Part shown: piece after piece, positions 23,401 to 37,675 of the stretch
How the letters are laid out: every line of letters starts with the position of its first letter
Position numbering within the stretch: position 1 is the first letter of the stretch
Assembly (NCBI RefSeq): GCF_051014685.1
Contig: NW_027478602.1
Span: 682,001-746,000 of the forward strand
DNA length: 64,000 bases
From: Ptiloglossa arizonensis
Taxonomy: Eukaryota > Arthropoda > Insecta > Hymenoptera > Colletidae
Direction of reading: 5' to 3'
Position numbers and translations under genes: made by a program
Notes under the pieces: model-generated
What the model was told of the DNA's origin: nothing
Databases searched by the model: none
What the model saw: the letters and a program-made list of their open reading frames with translations, nothing else

Positions 23401-26400
23401 TAGGAATTTTTGGGTTAGGTCAATCCGTTCGCGAGATATGGGACTTTGAAGCTAAGAAATGGTTGAGAAGACAACAAATTTTTCGCAATTCTGCTGCTCC
23501 AAACGCTTAACCAGAATGGGCTAGGGAAAAAATACACATACCGTTGTAATCGGGCGAGTTTTACTTTCACACGCAACAGGAATTTTTGGGTTAGGTCAAT
23601 CCGTTCGCGAGATATGGGAGTTTGAAGACAAGGTATGGTTGAGAAGGCAAACAATTTTTCGCAATTCTGCTGCTCCAAACGCTTAACCAGAATGGCCTAG
23701 GGAAAAAATACACATAACGTTGTAATCGGGCGTGTTTCTACTTTCAGATGCACTACGAATTTTTGGGCTAGGTCAATCCATTCGCGAGATATTGGAGTTT
23801 GAAGCCAAGAAATGGTTGAGAAGGCAACAAATTTTTCGCAATTCTGCTGCTCCAAACGCTTAACCAGAATGGGCTAGGGAAAAAATACACATACCGTTGT
23901 AATCGGGCGGGTTTCTACTTAAAGACGCAACAGGAATTTTTGGGTTAGGTGAATCCGTTCGCGAGATATGGGAGTTTGAAGCCAAGAAATGGTTGAGAAG
24001 GCAAAAAATTTTTCGCAATTCTGCTGCTCCAAACGCTTAACCAGAATGGCCTAGGGAGAAAATACACATACCTTTGTAATCGGGCGAGTTTCTACTTCCA
24101 GATGCAATAGGAATTTTTGGGTTAGGTCAATCCGTTCGGGAGATATGGGAGTTTGAAGCCAAGAAATGGTTGAGAAGACAATAAATTTTCGCACTTCTGC
24201 TGCTCCAAACGCTTAAGCAGAATATCCTAGGGAAAAAATACACATACCGTTGTAATCGGGCGAGTTTCTACTTTCAGATGCACTAGGAATTTTTGGGTTA
24301 GGTCAATCCATTCGCGAGATATTGGAGTTTGAAGCCAAGAAATGGTTGAGAAGGCAACAAATTTTTCGCAATTCTGCTGCTCCAAACGCTTAAGCAGAAT
24401 GGGCTAGGGAAAAAAGACACATACCGTTGTAATCGGGCGAGTTTTTACTTTCACACGCAACAGGAATTTTTGGGTTAGGTCAATCCGTTCGCGAGATATG
24501 GGAGTTTGAAGACAAGGAATGGTTGAGAAGGCAAACAATTTTTCGCAATTCTGCTGCTCCAAACGCTTAACCAGAATGGCCTAGGGAAAAAATACACATC
24601 CGTTGTAATCGGGCGTGTTTCTACTTTCAGTTACAATAGAAATTTTTGGGTTAGGTCAATCCGTTCGCGAGTTATGGGAGTTTGAAGACAAGGAATGGTT
24701 GAGAAGGCAAAAAATTTTTCGCAATTCTGCTCCTCCAAACGCTTAACCAGAATGGCCTAGGGAGAAAATACACATACCTTTGTAATCGGGCGAGTTTCTA
24801 CTTCCAGATGCAATAGGAATTTTTGGGTTAGGTCAATCCGTTCGGGAGATATGGGAGTTTGAAGCCAAGAAATGGTTGAGAAGACAATAAATTTTCGCAA
24901 TTCTGCTGCTCCAAACGCTTAAGCAGAATGGGCTAGGGAAAAAAGACACATACCGTTGTAATCGGGCGAGTTTCTACTTTCAGATGCAATAGGAATTTTT
25001 GGATTAGGCCAATCCGTTCGCGAGATATGGGAGTTTGAAGCCAAGAAATGGTTGAGAAGGCAAAAATTTTTTGCAATTCTGCTGATCAAAACGCTTAACC
25101 AGAATGGCCTAGGGAGAAAATACACATACCGTTGTAATCGGGCGAGTTTCTACTTTCAGTTACAATAGGAATTTTTGAGTTAGGTCAATCCGTTCGCGAG
25201 ATATGGGACTTTGAAGCTAAGAAATGGTTGAGACGGCAAAAATTTTTTCGAAATTCTGCTGCTTCAAATGCTTAACCAGAGTTGCCTAGGGAAAAAATAC
25301 ACATACCGTTGTTATCTGGCGAGTTTCCACTTTCAGTTACAATAGGAATTTTTGGGTTAGGTCAATCCGTTCGCGAGATATGGGGTTTGAAGACAAGGAA
25401 TGGTTGAGAAGGCAACAAATTTTTCGCAATTCTGCTGCTCCAAACGCTTAACCAGAATGGCCTAGGGAAAAAATACACATACCGTTGTAATCGGGCGAGT
25501 TTCGACTTTCATATGCAATAGGAATTTTTGGGTTAGGTCAATCCGTTCGCGAGATATGGGACTTTGAAGCTAAGAAATGGTTGAGAAGACGACAAATTTT
25601 TCGCAATTCTGCTGCTCCAAACGCTTAACCAGAATGGTCTAGGGAAAAAATACAGATACCGTTGTAATCGGGCGAGTTTCTACTTTCAGATGCACTAGGA
25701 ATTCTTGGGTTTGGTCAATCCGTTCGCGAGATATGGGACTTTGAAGCTAAGAAATGGTTGAGAAGACAACAAATTTTTCGCAATTCTGCTGCTCCAAACG
25801 CTTAACCAGAATGGGCTAGGGAAAAAATACACATACCGTTGTAATCCGGCGAGTTTTTACTTTCACACGCAACAGGAATTTTTGGGTTAGGTCAATCCGT
25901 GCGCGAGATATGGGAGTTTGAAGCCAAGAAATGGTTGAGAAGGCAAAAAATTTTTCGCAATTCTGCTGCTCCAAACGCTTAACCAGAATGGCCTAGGGAT
26001 AAAATACACATACTTTTGTAATCGGGCGAGTTTCTCCTTTCAGATGCAACAGGAATTTTTGGGTTAGGTCAATCCGTTCGGGAGGTATGGGAGTTTGAAG
26101 CCAAGAAATGGTTGAGAAGACAACAAATTTTTCGCACTTCTGCTGCTCCAAACGCTTAACCAGAATGGGCTAGGGAAAAAATACACATACCGTTGTAATC
26201 GGGCGAGTTTCTACTTTCACACGCAACAGGAATTTTTGGGTTAGGTCAATCCGTTCGCGAGATATGGGAGTCTGAAGCCAAGAAATGGTTGAGAAGGCAA
26301 AAAATTTTTCGCAATTCTGCTGATCCAAACGCTTAACCAGAATGGCCTAGGTAAAAAATACACATACCGTTGTAATCGGGCGAGAGTCGACTTTCAGATG

Positions 26401-29400
26401 CAATAGGAATTTTGGGGTTATGTCAATCCGTTCGCGAGATATGGGAGTTTGAAGCCAAGAAATGGTTGAGACGGCAAAAATTTTTTCGCAATTCAGCTGC
26501 TTCAAATGCTTAACCAGAATGGCCTAGGGCAAAAATACACATACCGTTGTAATCGAGCGAGTTTCTACTTTCAGTTACAATAGGAATTTTTGGGTTAGGT
26601 CAATCCGTTAGCGAGATATGGGACTTTGAAGCTAAGAAATGGTTGAGACGGCAAAAATTTTTTTGCAATTCTGCTGCTTCAAATGCTTAACCAGAGTTGC
26701 CTAGGGAAAAAATACACATACCGTTGTTATCGGGCGAGTTTCCACTTTCAGTTACAATAGGAATTTTTGGTTTAGGTCAATCCGTTCGCGAGATATGGGA
26801 GTTTGAAGACAAGGAATGGTTGAGAAGGCAAAAAATTTTTCGTAATTCTGCTGCTCCAAACGCTTAACCAGAATGGCCTAGGGAGAAAATACACATACCT
26901 TTGTAATCGAGCGAGTTTCTACTTAAAGACGCAACAGGAATTTTTGGGTTAGATCCATCCGTTCGCGAGATATGGAAGTTTGAAGCCAAGAAATGGTTGA
27001 GATGGCAAAAAATTTTTCGCACTTCTGCTGCTCCAAACGCTTAACCAGAATGGCCTAGGGACAAAATACACATACCGTTGTAATCGGGCGAGTTTCTACT
27101 TCCAGATGCAATAGGAATTTTTGGGTTAGGTCAATCCGTTCGCGAGATATGGGAGTTTGAGGCCAAGAAATGGTTGAGAAGGCAAAAAATTTTTCGCAAT
27201 TCTGCTTCTCCAAACGCTTAACCAGAATGGCCTAGGGAAAAAATACACATACCGTTGTAATCGGGCGAGTTTCTACTTTCAGAAGCACTAGGAATTTTTG
27301 GGTTAGGTCAATCCGTTCGCGAGATATGGGACTTTGAAGCTAAGAAATGGTTGAGAAGACAACAAATTTTCCGCACTTCTGCTGCACCAAACGCTTAACC
27401 AGAATGGCCAAGGGAAAAAATACACAGTCCGTTGTAATCGGGCGAGATTCGACTTTCAGATGCAATAGGAATTTTTGGGTTATGTCATTCCGTTCGCGAG
27501 ATATGGGTGTTTGAAGCCAAGAAATGGTTGAGAAGGCAACAAATTTTTCGCAATTCTGCTGCTCCAAACGCTTAACCAGAATGGCCTAGGGAAAAAATAC
27601 ACATACCGTTGTAATCGGGCGTGTTTCTACTTTCAGATGCAACAGAAATTTTTGGGTTAGGTCAATTCGTTCGCGAGATATGGGTGTTTGAAACCAAGAA
27701 ATGGTAGAGAAGGCAAAAAATTTTTCACAATTCTGCTGCTCCACACGCTTAACCAGAATGGCCTAGGGAAAAAATACACATACCTTTGTAATCGGACGAG
27801 TTTCTACTTAAAGACGCAACAGGAATTTTTGGGTTGGGTCAATCCGTTCGCGAGATATGGGACTTTGAAGCTAAGAAATGGTTGAGACGGCAACAATTTT
27901 TTCGCAATTCTGCTGCTTCAAATGCTTAACCAGAGTTGCCTAGGGAAAAAATACACATACCGTCGTTATCGGGCGAGTTTCCACTTTCAGTTACAATAGG
28001 AATTTTTGGGTTAGGTCAATCCGTTCGCGAGATATGGGACTTTGAAGCTAAGAAATGGTTGAGACGGCAAAAATTTTTTCGCAATTCTGCTGCTTCAAAT
28101 GCTTAACCAGAGTTGCCTAGGGAAAAAATACACATACCGTTGTTATCGGGCGAGTTTCCACTTTCAGTTACAATAGGAATTTTTGGGTTAGGTCAATCCG
28201 TTCGCGAGATATGGGACTTTGAAGCTAAGAAATGGTTGAGACGGCAAAAATTTTTTCGCAATTCTGCTGCTCCAAACGCTTAACCAGAATGGCCTAGGGA
28301 AAAAATACACATACCGTTGTAATCGGGCGAGTTTCTACTTAAAGACGCAACAGGAATTTTTGGGTTAGGTCAATCCGTGCGCGAGATATGGGAGTTTGAA
28401 GCCAAGAAATGGTTGAGAAGGCAAAAAATTTTTCGCAATTCTGCTGCTCCAAACGCTTAACCAGAATGGCCTAGGGAAAAAATACACATAACGTTGTAAT
28501 CGGCGAGTTTCGACTTTCAGATGCATTAGGAATTTTTGGGTTAGGTCAATCCGTTCGCGAGATATGGGACTTTGAAGCTAAGAAATGGTTGAGACGGCAA
28601 AAATTTTTTCGCAATTCTGCTGCTTCAAATGCTTAACCAGAGTTGCCTAGGGAAAAAATACACATACCGTTGTTATCGGGCGAGTTTCCACTTTCAGTTA
28701 CAATAGGAATTTTTGGGTTAGGTCAATCCGTTCGCGAGATATGGGACTTTGAAGCTAAGAAATGGTTGAGACGGCAAAAATTTTTTCGCAATTCTGCTGC
28801 TTCAAATGCTTAACCAGAGTTGCCTAGGGAAAAAATACACATACCGTTGTTATCGGGCGAGTTTCCACTTTCAGTTACAATAGGAATTTTTGGGTTAGGT
28901 CAATCCGTTCGCGAGATATGGGAGTTTGAAGACAAGGAATGGTTGAGAAGGCAACAAATTTTTCGCAATTCTGCTGCTCCAAACGCTTAACCAGAACGGC
29001 CTAGGGAAAAAATACACATACCCTTGTAATCGGGCGAGTTTCGACTTTCAGATGCAATAGGAATTTTTGGGTTAGGTCAATCCGTTCGCGAGGTATGGGA
29101 CTTTGAAGCTAAGAAATGGTTGAGAAGACAACAAATTTTTCGCACTTCTGCTGCTCCAAACGCTTAACGAGAATGGCCTAGGGAAAAAATACACATACCG
29201 TTGTAATCGGGCGAGATTCGACTTTCAGATGCAATAGGAATTTTTGGGTTATGTCAATCCGTTCGCGAGATATGGGAGTTTGAAGCCAAGAAATGGTTGA
29301 GAAGGCAACAAATTTTTCGCAATTCTGCTGCTCCAAACGCATAGCCAGAATGGCCTAGGGAAAAAATACACATACCGTTGTAATCGGGCGTGCTTCTACT

Positions 29401-30067
29401 TTCAGATGCAACAGAAATTTTTGGGTTAGGTCAATCCGTTAGCGAGATATGGGACTTTGAAGCTAAGAAATGGTTGAGAAGACAACAAATTTTTCGCACT
29501 TCTGCTGCTCCAAACGCTTAACCAGAATGGCCAAGGGAAAAAATACACAGACCGTTGTAATCGGGCGAGTTTCCACTTAAAGACGCAACAGGAATTTTTG
29601 GGTTAGATCAATCCGTTCGCGAGATATGGGAGTTTGAGGCCAAGAAATGGTTGAGAAGGCAAAAAATTTTTCGCAATTCTGCTGCTCCAAACGCTTAACA
29701 AGAATGGCCTAGGGAAAAAATACACATACCGTTGTAATCGGGCGAGTTTCTACTTTCAGATGCATTAGGAATTTTTGGGTTAGGTCAATCCGTTCGCGAG
29801 ATATGGGACTTTCAAGCTAAGAAATGGTTGAGACGGCAAAAATTTTTTCGCAATTCTGCTGCTTCAAATGCTTAACCAGAGTTGCCTAGGGAAAAAATAC
29901 AAATACCGTTGTTATCGGGCGAGTTTCCACTTTCAGTTACAATAGGAATTTTTGGGTTAGGTCAATCCGTTCGCGAGATATGGGACTTTGAAGCTAAGAA
30001 ATGGTTGAGACGGCAAAAATTTTTTCGCAATTCTGCTGCTTCAAATGCTTAACCAGAGTTGCCTAGG

Positions 30068-31836
30068 GAAAAAATACACATACCGTTGTTATCGGGCGAG
30101 TTTCCACTTTCAGTTACAATAGGAATTTTTGGATTAGGTCAATCCGTTCGCGAGATATGGGAGTTTGAAGACAAGGAATGGTTGAGAAGGCAACAAATTT
30201 TTCGCAATTCTGCTGCTCCAAACGCTTAACCAGAACGGCCTAGGGAAAAAATACACATACCGTTGTAATCGGGCGAGTTTCGACTTTCAGATGCAATAGG
30301 AATTTTTGGGTTAGGTCAATCCGTTCGCGAGATATGGGACTTTGAAGCTAAGAAATGGTTGAGAAGACAACAAATTTTTCGCAATTCTGCTGCTCCAAAC
30401 GCTTAACCAGAATGGGCTAGGGAAAAAATACACATACCGTTGTAATCGGGCGAGTTTTTACTTTCACACGCAACAGGAATTTTGGGTTAGGTCAATCCGT
30501 TCGCGAGATATGGGAGTTTGAAGACAAGGAATGGTTGAGGAGGCAAACAATTTTTCGCAATTCTGCTGCTCCAAATGCTTAACCAGAGTTGCCTAGGGAA
30601 AAAATACACATACCGTTGTAATCGGGCGAGTTTCCACTTTCAGTTACAATAGGACTTTTTGGGTTAGGTCAATCCGTTCGCGAGATATGGGACTTTGAAG
30701 CTAAGAAATGGTTGAGAAGACAACAAATTTTTCGCACTTCTGCTGCTCCAAACGCTTAACCAGAATGGCCAAGGGAAAAAATACACAGACCGTTGTAATC
30801 GGGCGAGATTCGACTTTCAGATGCAATAGGAATTTTTGGGTTATGTCAATCCGTTCGCGAGATATGGGAGTTTGAAGCCAAGAAATGGTTGAGAAGGCAA
30901 AAAATTTTTCGCAATTCTGCTGCTCCAAACGCTTAACCAGAATGGCCAAGGGAAAAAATACACATACCGTTGTAATCGGGCGAGTTTCTACTTAAAGACG
31001 CAACAGGAATTTTTTGGTTAGGTCAATCCGTGCGCGAGATATGGGAGTTTGAAGCCAAGAAATGGTTGAGAAGGCAAAAAATTTTTCGCAATTCTGCTGC
31101 TCCAAACGCTTAACCAGAATGGCCTAGGGAAAAAATACACATAACGTTGTAATCGGGCGTGTTTCGACTTTCAGATGCATTAGGAATTTTTGGGTTAGGT
31201 CAATCCGTTCGCGAGATATGGGACTTTGAAGCTAAGAAATGGTTGAGACGGCAAAAATTTTTTCGCAATTCTGCTGCTTCAAATGCTTAACCAGAGTTGC
31301 CTAGGGAGAAAATACACATACCGTTGTTATCGGGCGAGTTTCCACTTTCAGCTACAATAGGAATTTTTGGGTTAGGTCAATCCGTTCGCGAGATATGGGA
31401 CTTTGAAGCTAAGAAATGGTTGAGACGGCAAAAATTTTTTCGCAATTCTGCTGCTTCAAATGCTTAACCAGAGTTGCCTAGGGAAAAAATACACATACCG
31501 TTGTTATCGGGCGAGTTTCCACTTTCAGTTACAATAGGAATTTTTGGGTTAGGTCAATCCGTTCGCGAGATATGGGAGTTTGAAGACAAGGAATGGTTGA
31601 GAAGGCAACAAATTTTTCGCACTTCTGCTGCTCCAAACGCTTAACCAGAATGGCCTAGGGAAAAAATACACATACCGTTGTAATCGGGCGAGATTCGACT
31701 TTCAGATGCAATAGGAATTTTTGGGTTATGTCAATCCGTTCGCGAGATATGGGAGTTTGAAGCCAAGAAATGGTTGAGAAGGCAACAAATTTTTCGCAAT
31801 TCTGCTGCTCCAAACGCTTAGCCAGAATGGCCTAGG
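30068..31836. repeat. Ten-monomer block, copy A of a 4070-bp-spaced pair
   Basis: Matches 34138-35906 at 23 monomers less 1 bp. Shared markers are TTTTTGGATTAGG, AACGGCC, TTGAGGAGGCAAACAA, AATAGGACTTTTTGG, CACAGACCG with GAGATTCGAC and GGTTATGTC, GGCCAAGGG, and AATTTTTTGGTTAGG with CCGTGCGCGAG. Monomers 7 and 8 differ between copies although the flanks stay in register. Confidence 0.88.
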
Positions 31837-34137
31837 GAAAAAATACACATACCGTTGTAATCGGGCGTGTTTCTACTTTCAGATGCAACAGAAATTTTTG
31901 GGTTAGGTCAATCCGTTAGCGAGATATGGGAGTTTGAAGCCAAGAAATGGTAGAGAAGGCAGAAAATTTTTCACAATTCTGCTGCTCCAACGCTTAACCA
32001 GAATGGCCTAGGGAAAAAATACACATACCTTTGTAATCGGGCGAGTTTCTACTTAAAGACGCAACAGGAATTTTTGGGTTAGGTCAATCCGTTCGCGAGA
32101 TATGGGACTTTGAAGCTAAGAAATGGTTGAGACGGCAACAATTTTTTCGCAATTCTGCTGCTTCAAATGCTTAACCAGAGTTGCCTAGGGAAAAAATACA
32201 CATACCGTTGTAATCGGGCGAATTTCCACTTTCAGTTACAATAGGACTTTTTGGGTTAGGTCAATCCGTTCGCGAGATATGGGAGTTTGAAGCCAAGAAA
32301 TGGTAGAGAAGGCAAAAAATTTTTCACAATTCTGCTGCTCCAAACGCTTAACCAGAATGGCCTAGGGAAAAAATACACATACCTTTGTAATCGGGCGAGT
32401 TTCTACTTAAAGACGCAACAGGAATTTTTGGGTTAGATCAATCCGTTCGCGAGATATGGAAGTTTGAAGCCAAGAAATGGTTGAGAAGGCAAAAAATTTT
32501 TCGCACTTCTGCTGCTCCAAACGCTTAACCAGAATGGCCTAGGGATAAAATACACATACCGTTGTAATCGGGCGAGTTTCTACTTTCAGATGCAATAGGA
32601 ATTTTTGGGTTAGGTCAATCCGTTCGCGAGATATGGGAGTTTGAGGCCAAGAAATGGTTGAGAAGGCAAAAAATTTTTCGCAATTCTGCTGCTCCAAACG
32701 CTTAACCAGAATGGCCTAGGGAAAAAATACACATACCGTTGTAATCGGGCGAGTTTTTACTTTCAGAAGCACTAGGAATTTTTGGGTTAGGTCAATCCGT
32801 TCGCGAGATATGGGACTTTGAAGCTAAGAAATGGTTGAGAAGACAACAAATTTTTCGCACTTCTGCTGCTCCAAACGCTTAACCAGAATGGCCAAGGGAA
32901 AAAATACACAGACCGTTGTAATCGGGCGAGTTTCCACTTTCAGTTACAATAGGACTTTTTGGGTTAGGTCAATCCGTTCGCGAGATATGGGAGTTTGAAG
33001 CCAAGAAATGGTAGAGAAGGCAAAAAATTTTTCACAATTCTGCTGCTCCAAACGCTTAACCAGAATGGCCTAGGGAAAAAATACACATACCTTTGTAATC
33101 GGTGAGTTTCTACTTAAAGACGCAACAGGAATTTTTGGGTTAGATCAATCCGTTCGCGAGATATGGAAGTTTGAAGCCAAGAAATGGTTGAGAAGGCAAA
33201 AAATTTTTCGCACTTCTGCTGCTCCAAACGCTTAACCAGAATGGCCTAGGGACAAAATACACATACCGTTGTAATCGGGCGAGTTTCTACTTTCAGATGC
33301 AATAGGAATTTTTGGGTTAGGTCAATCCGTTCGCGAGATATGGGAGTTTGAGGCCAAGAAATGGTTGAGAAGGCAAAAAATTTTTCGCAATTCTGCTGCT
33401 CCAAACGCTTAACCAGAATGGCCTAGGGAAAAAATACACATACCGTTGTAATCGGGCGAGTTTCGACTTCCAGATGCAATAGGAATTTTTGGGTTAGGTC
33501 AATCCGTTCGGGAGATATGGGAGTTTGAAGCCAAGAAATGGTTGAGAAGGCAAAAAATTTTTCGCAATTCTGCTGCTCCAAACGCTTAACCAGAATGGGC
33601 TAGGGAAAAAATACACATAGCGTTGTAATCGGGCGAGTTTTTACTTTCAGAAGCACTAGGAATTTTTGGGTTAGGTCAATCCGTTCGCGAGATATGGGAC
33701 TTTGAAGCTAAGAAATGGTTGAGAAGACAACAAATTTTTCGCACTTCTGCTGCTCCAAACGCTTAACCAGAATGGCCAAGGGAAAAAATACACAGACCGT
33801 TGTAATCGGGCGAGTTTCCACTTTCAGTTACAATAGGACTTTTTGGGTTAGGTCAATCCGTTCGCGAGATATGGGAGTTTGAAGCCAAGAAATGGTAGAG
33901 AAGGCAAAAAATTTTTCACAATTCTGCTGCTCCAAAACGCTTAACCAGAATGGCCTAGGGACAAAATACACATACCGTTGTAATCGGGCGAGTTTCTACT
34001 TTCAGATGCAATAGGAATTTTTGGGTTAGGGTCAATCCGTTCGCGAGATATGGGAGTTTGAGGCCAAGAAATGGTTGAGAAGGCAAAAAATTTTTCGCAA
34101 TTCTGCTGCTCCAAACGCTTAACCAGAGTTGCCTAGG

Positions 34138-35906
34138 GAAAAAATACACATACCGTTGTTATCGGGCGAGTTTCCACTTTCAGTTACAATAGGAATTTTT
34201 GGATTAGGTCAATCCGTTCGCGAGATATGGGAGTTTGAAGACAAGGAATGGTTGAGAAGGCAACAAATTTTTCGCAATTCTGCTGCTCCAAACGCTTAAC
34301 CAGAACGGCCTAGGGAAAAAATACACATACCGTTGTAATCGGGCGAGTTTCGACTTTCAGATGCAATAGGAATTTTTGGGTTAGGTCAATCCGTTCGCGA
34401 GATATGGGACTTTGAAGCTAAGAAATGGTTGAGAAGACAACAAATTTTTCGCAATTCTGCTGCTCCAAACGCTTAACCAGAATGGGCTAGGGAAAAAATA
34501 CACATACCGTTGTAATCGGGCGAGTTTTTACTTTCACACGCAACAGGAATTTTTGGGTTAGGTCAATCCGTTCGCGAGATATGGGAGTTTGAAGACAAGG
34601 AATGGTTGAGGAGGCAAACAATTTTTCGCAATTCTGCTGCTCCAAATGCTTAACCAGAGTTGCCTAGGGAAAAAATACACATACCGTTGTAATCGGGCGA
34701 GTTTCCACTTTCAGTTACAATAGGACTTTTTGGGTTAGGTCAATCCGTTCGCGAGATATGGGACTTTGAAGCTAAGAAATGGTTGAGAAGACAACAAATT
34801 TTTCGCACTTCTGCTGCTCCAAACGCTTAACCAGAATGGCCAAGGGAAAAAATACACAGACCGTTGTAATCGGGCGAGATTCGACTTTCAGATGCAATAG
34901 GAATTTTTGGGTTATGTCAATCCGTTCGCGAGATATGGGAGTTTGAAGCCAAGAAATGGTTGAGAAGGCAAAAAATTTTCGCAATTCTGCTGCTCCAAAC
35001 GCTTAACCAGAATGGCCAAGGGAAAAAATACACATACCGTTGTAATCGGGCGAGTTTCTACTTAAAGACGCAACAGGAATTTTTTGGTTAGGTCAATCCG
35101 TGCGCGAGATATGGGAGTTTGAAGCCAAGAAATGGTTGAGAAGGCAAAAAAATTTTCGCAATTCTGCTGCTCCAAACGCTTAACCAGAATGGCCTAGGGA
35201 AAAAATACACATAACGTTGTAATCGGGCGTGTTTCGACTTTCAGATGCAATAGGAATTTTTGGGTTATGTCAATCCGTTCGCGAGATATGGGAGTTTGAA
35301 GCCAAGAAATGGTTGAGAAGGCAAAAAATTTTTCGCAATTCTGCTGCTCCAAACGCTTAACCAGAATGGCCAAGGGAAAAAATACACATACCGTTGTAAT
35401 CGGGCGAGTTTCTACTTAAAGACGCAACAGGAATTTTTTGGTTAGGTCAATCCGTTCGCGAGATATGGGACTTTGAAGCTAAGAAATGGTTGAGACGGCA
35501 AAAATTTTTTCGCAATTCTGCTGCTTCAAATGCTTAACCAAAGTTGCCTAGGGAAAAAATACACATACCGTTGTTATCGGGCGAGTTTCCACTTTCAGTT
35601 ACAATAGGAATTTTTGGGTTAGGTCAATCCGTTCGCGAGATATGGGAGTTTGAAGACAAGGAATGGTTGAGAAGGCAACAAATTTTTCGCACTTCTGCTG
35701 CTCCAAACGCTTAACCAGAATGGCCTAGGGAAAAAATACACATACCGTTGTAATCGGGCGAGATTCGACTTTCAGATGCAATAGGAATTTTTGGGTTATG
35801 TCAATCCGTTCGCGAGATATGGGAGTTTGAAGCCAAGAAATGGTTGAGAAGGCAACAAATTTTTCGCAATTCTGCTGCTCCAAACGCTTAGCCAGAATGG
35901 CCTAGG
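34138..35906. repeat. Ten-monomer block, copy B of the 4070-bp-spaced pair
   Basis: Second copy of 30068-31836. Around 35207-35560 two monomers are replaced by a GGTTATGTC/GGCCAAGGG unit and an ACTTAAAGACGC/TTTTTTGGTTAGG unit that resemble monomers just upstream in the same copy. The copies agree again from about 35561. Confidence 0.86.
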
Positions 35907-36083
35907 GACAAAATACACATACCGTTGTAATCGGGCGAGTTTCTACTTTCAGATGCAATAGGAATTTTTGGGTTAGGTCAATCCGTTCGCGAGATATGGG
36001 AGTTTGAGGCCACGAAATGGTTGAGAAGGCAAAAAATTTTTCGCAATTCTGCTGCTCCAAACGCTTAACCAGAATGGCCTAGG

Positions 36084-37675
36084 GAAAAAATACACATACC
36101 TTTGTAATCGGGCGAGTTTCTACTTAAAGACGCAACAGGAATTTTTGGGTTAGATCAATCCGTTCGCGAGATATGGGACTTTGAAGCTAAGAAATGGTTG
36201 AGAAGACAACAAATTTTTCGCACTTCTGCTGCTCCAAACGCTTAACCAGAATGGCCTAGGGACAAAATACACATACCGTTGTAATCGGGCGAGTTTCTAC
36301 TTTCAGATGCAATAGGAATTTTTGGGTTAGGTCAATCCGTTCGCGAGATATGGGAGTTTGAGGCCACGAAATGGTTGAGAAGGCAAAAAATTTTTCGCAA
36401 TTCTGCTGCTCCAAACGCTTAACCAGAATGGCCTAGGGAAAAAATACACATACCGTTGTAATCGGGCGAGTTTTTACTTTCAGAAGCACTAGGAATTTTT
36501 GGGTTAGGTCAATCCGTTCGCGAGATATGGGACTTTGAAGCTAAGAAATGGTTGAGAAGACAACAAATTTTTCGCACTTCTGCTGCTCCAAACGCTTAAC
36601 CAGAATGGCCAAGGGAAAAAATACACAGACCGTTGTAATCGGGCGAGTTTCCACTTTCAGTTACAATAGGACTTTTTGGGTTAGGTCAATCCGTTCGCGA
36701 GATATGGGAGTTTGAAGCCAAGAAATGGTAGAGAAGGCAAAAAATTTTTCACAATTCTGCTGCTCCAAACGCTTAACCAGAATGGCCTAGGGAAAAAATA
36801 CACATACCTTTGTAATCGGGCGAGTTTCTACTTAAAGACGCAACAGGAATTTTTGGGTTAGATCAATCCGTTCGCGAGATATGGGAGTTTGAGGCCAAGA
36901 AATGGTTGAGAAGGCAAAAAATTTTTCGCAATTCTGCTGCTCCAAACGCTTAACCAGAATGGCCTAGGGAAAAAATACACATACCGTTGTAATCGGGCGA
37001 GTTTTTACTTTCAGAAGCACTAGGAATTTTTGGGTTAGGTCAATCCGTTCGCGAGATATGGGACTTTGAAGCTAAGAAATGGTTGAGAAGACAACAAATT
37101 TTTCGCACTTCTGCTGCTCCAAACGCTTAACCAGAATGGCCAAGGGAAAAAATACACAGACCGTTGTAATCGGGCGAGATTCGACTTTCAGATGCAATAG
37201 GAATTTTTGGGTTATGTCAATCCGTTCGCGAGATATGGGTGTTTGAAGCCAAGAAATGGTTGAGAAGGCAACAAATTTTTCGCAATTCTGCTGCTCCAAA
37301 CGCTTAGCCAGAATGGCCTAGGGAAAAAATACACATACCGTTGTAATCGGGCGTGTTTCTACTTTCAGATGCAACAGAAATTTTTGGGTTAGGTCAATCC
37401 GTTCGCGAGATATGGGAGTTTGAAGCCAAGAAATGGTAGAGAAGGCAAAAATTTTTCACAATTCTGCTGCTCCACACGCTTAACCAGAATGGCCTAGGGA
37501 AAAAATACACATACCTTTGTAATCGGGCGAGTTTCTACTTAAAGACGCAACAGGAATTTTTGGGTTAGGTCAATCCGTTCGCGAGATATGGGACTTTGAA
37601 GCTAAGAAATGGTTGAGACGGCAAAAATTTTTTCGCAATTCTGCTGCTTCAAATGCTTAACCAGAGTTGCCTAGG
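36084..37675. repeat. Nine-monomer block, copy A of a 2476-bp-spaced pair
   Basis: Matches 38560-40151 (14 monomers less 2 bp). Shared markers are GGTTAGATCAATCC, AGGGACAAAATACAC, TTTGAGGCCACG, TTTCAGAAGCACTAGG, CACAGACCG with AATAGGACTTTTTGG, GTGTTTGAAGCC and TCCACACGC. Confidence 0.88.

Larger units (their letters stand above)
17341..25290. repeat. Indel-rich transition zone of the array (45 monomers)
   Basis: Across these 45 monomers the net length drift is about -15 bp, against -6 bp over the first 98 monomers. Single-base losses are seen as ATCGGCGAG (18958, 22670, 23020), GAGTTTTAC (17902, 19846, 23556), CAATAAATTTTCGC (18355, 20300, 24185, 24885), TTTGAGCCAAG (about 22213) and CACATCCGTTG (24598). 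Single-base gains are GCTCCCAAAC (about 21025) and GCTGACTCC (about 21199). Several losses recur in copies spread by duplication. Confidence 0.8.
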
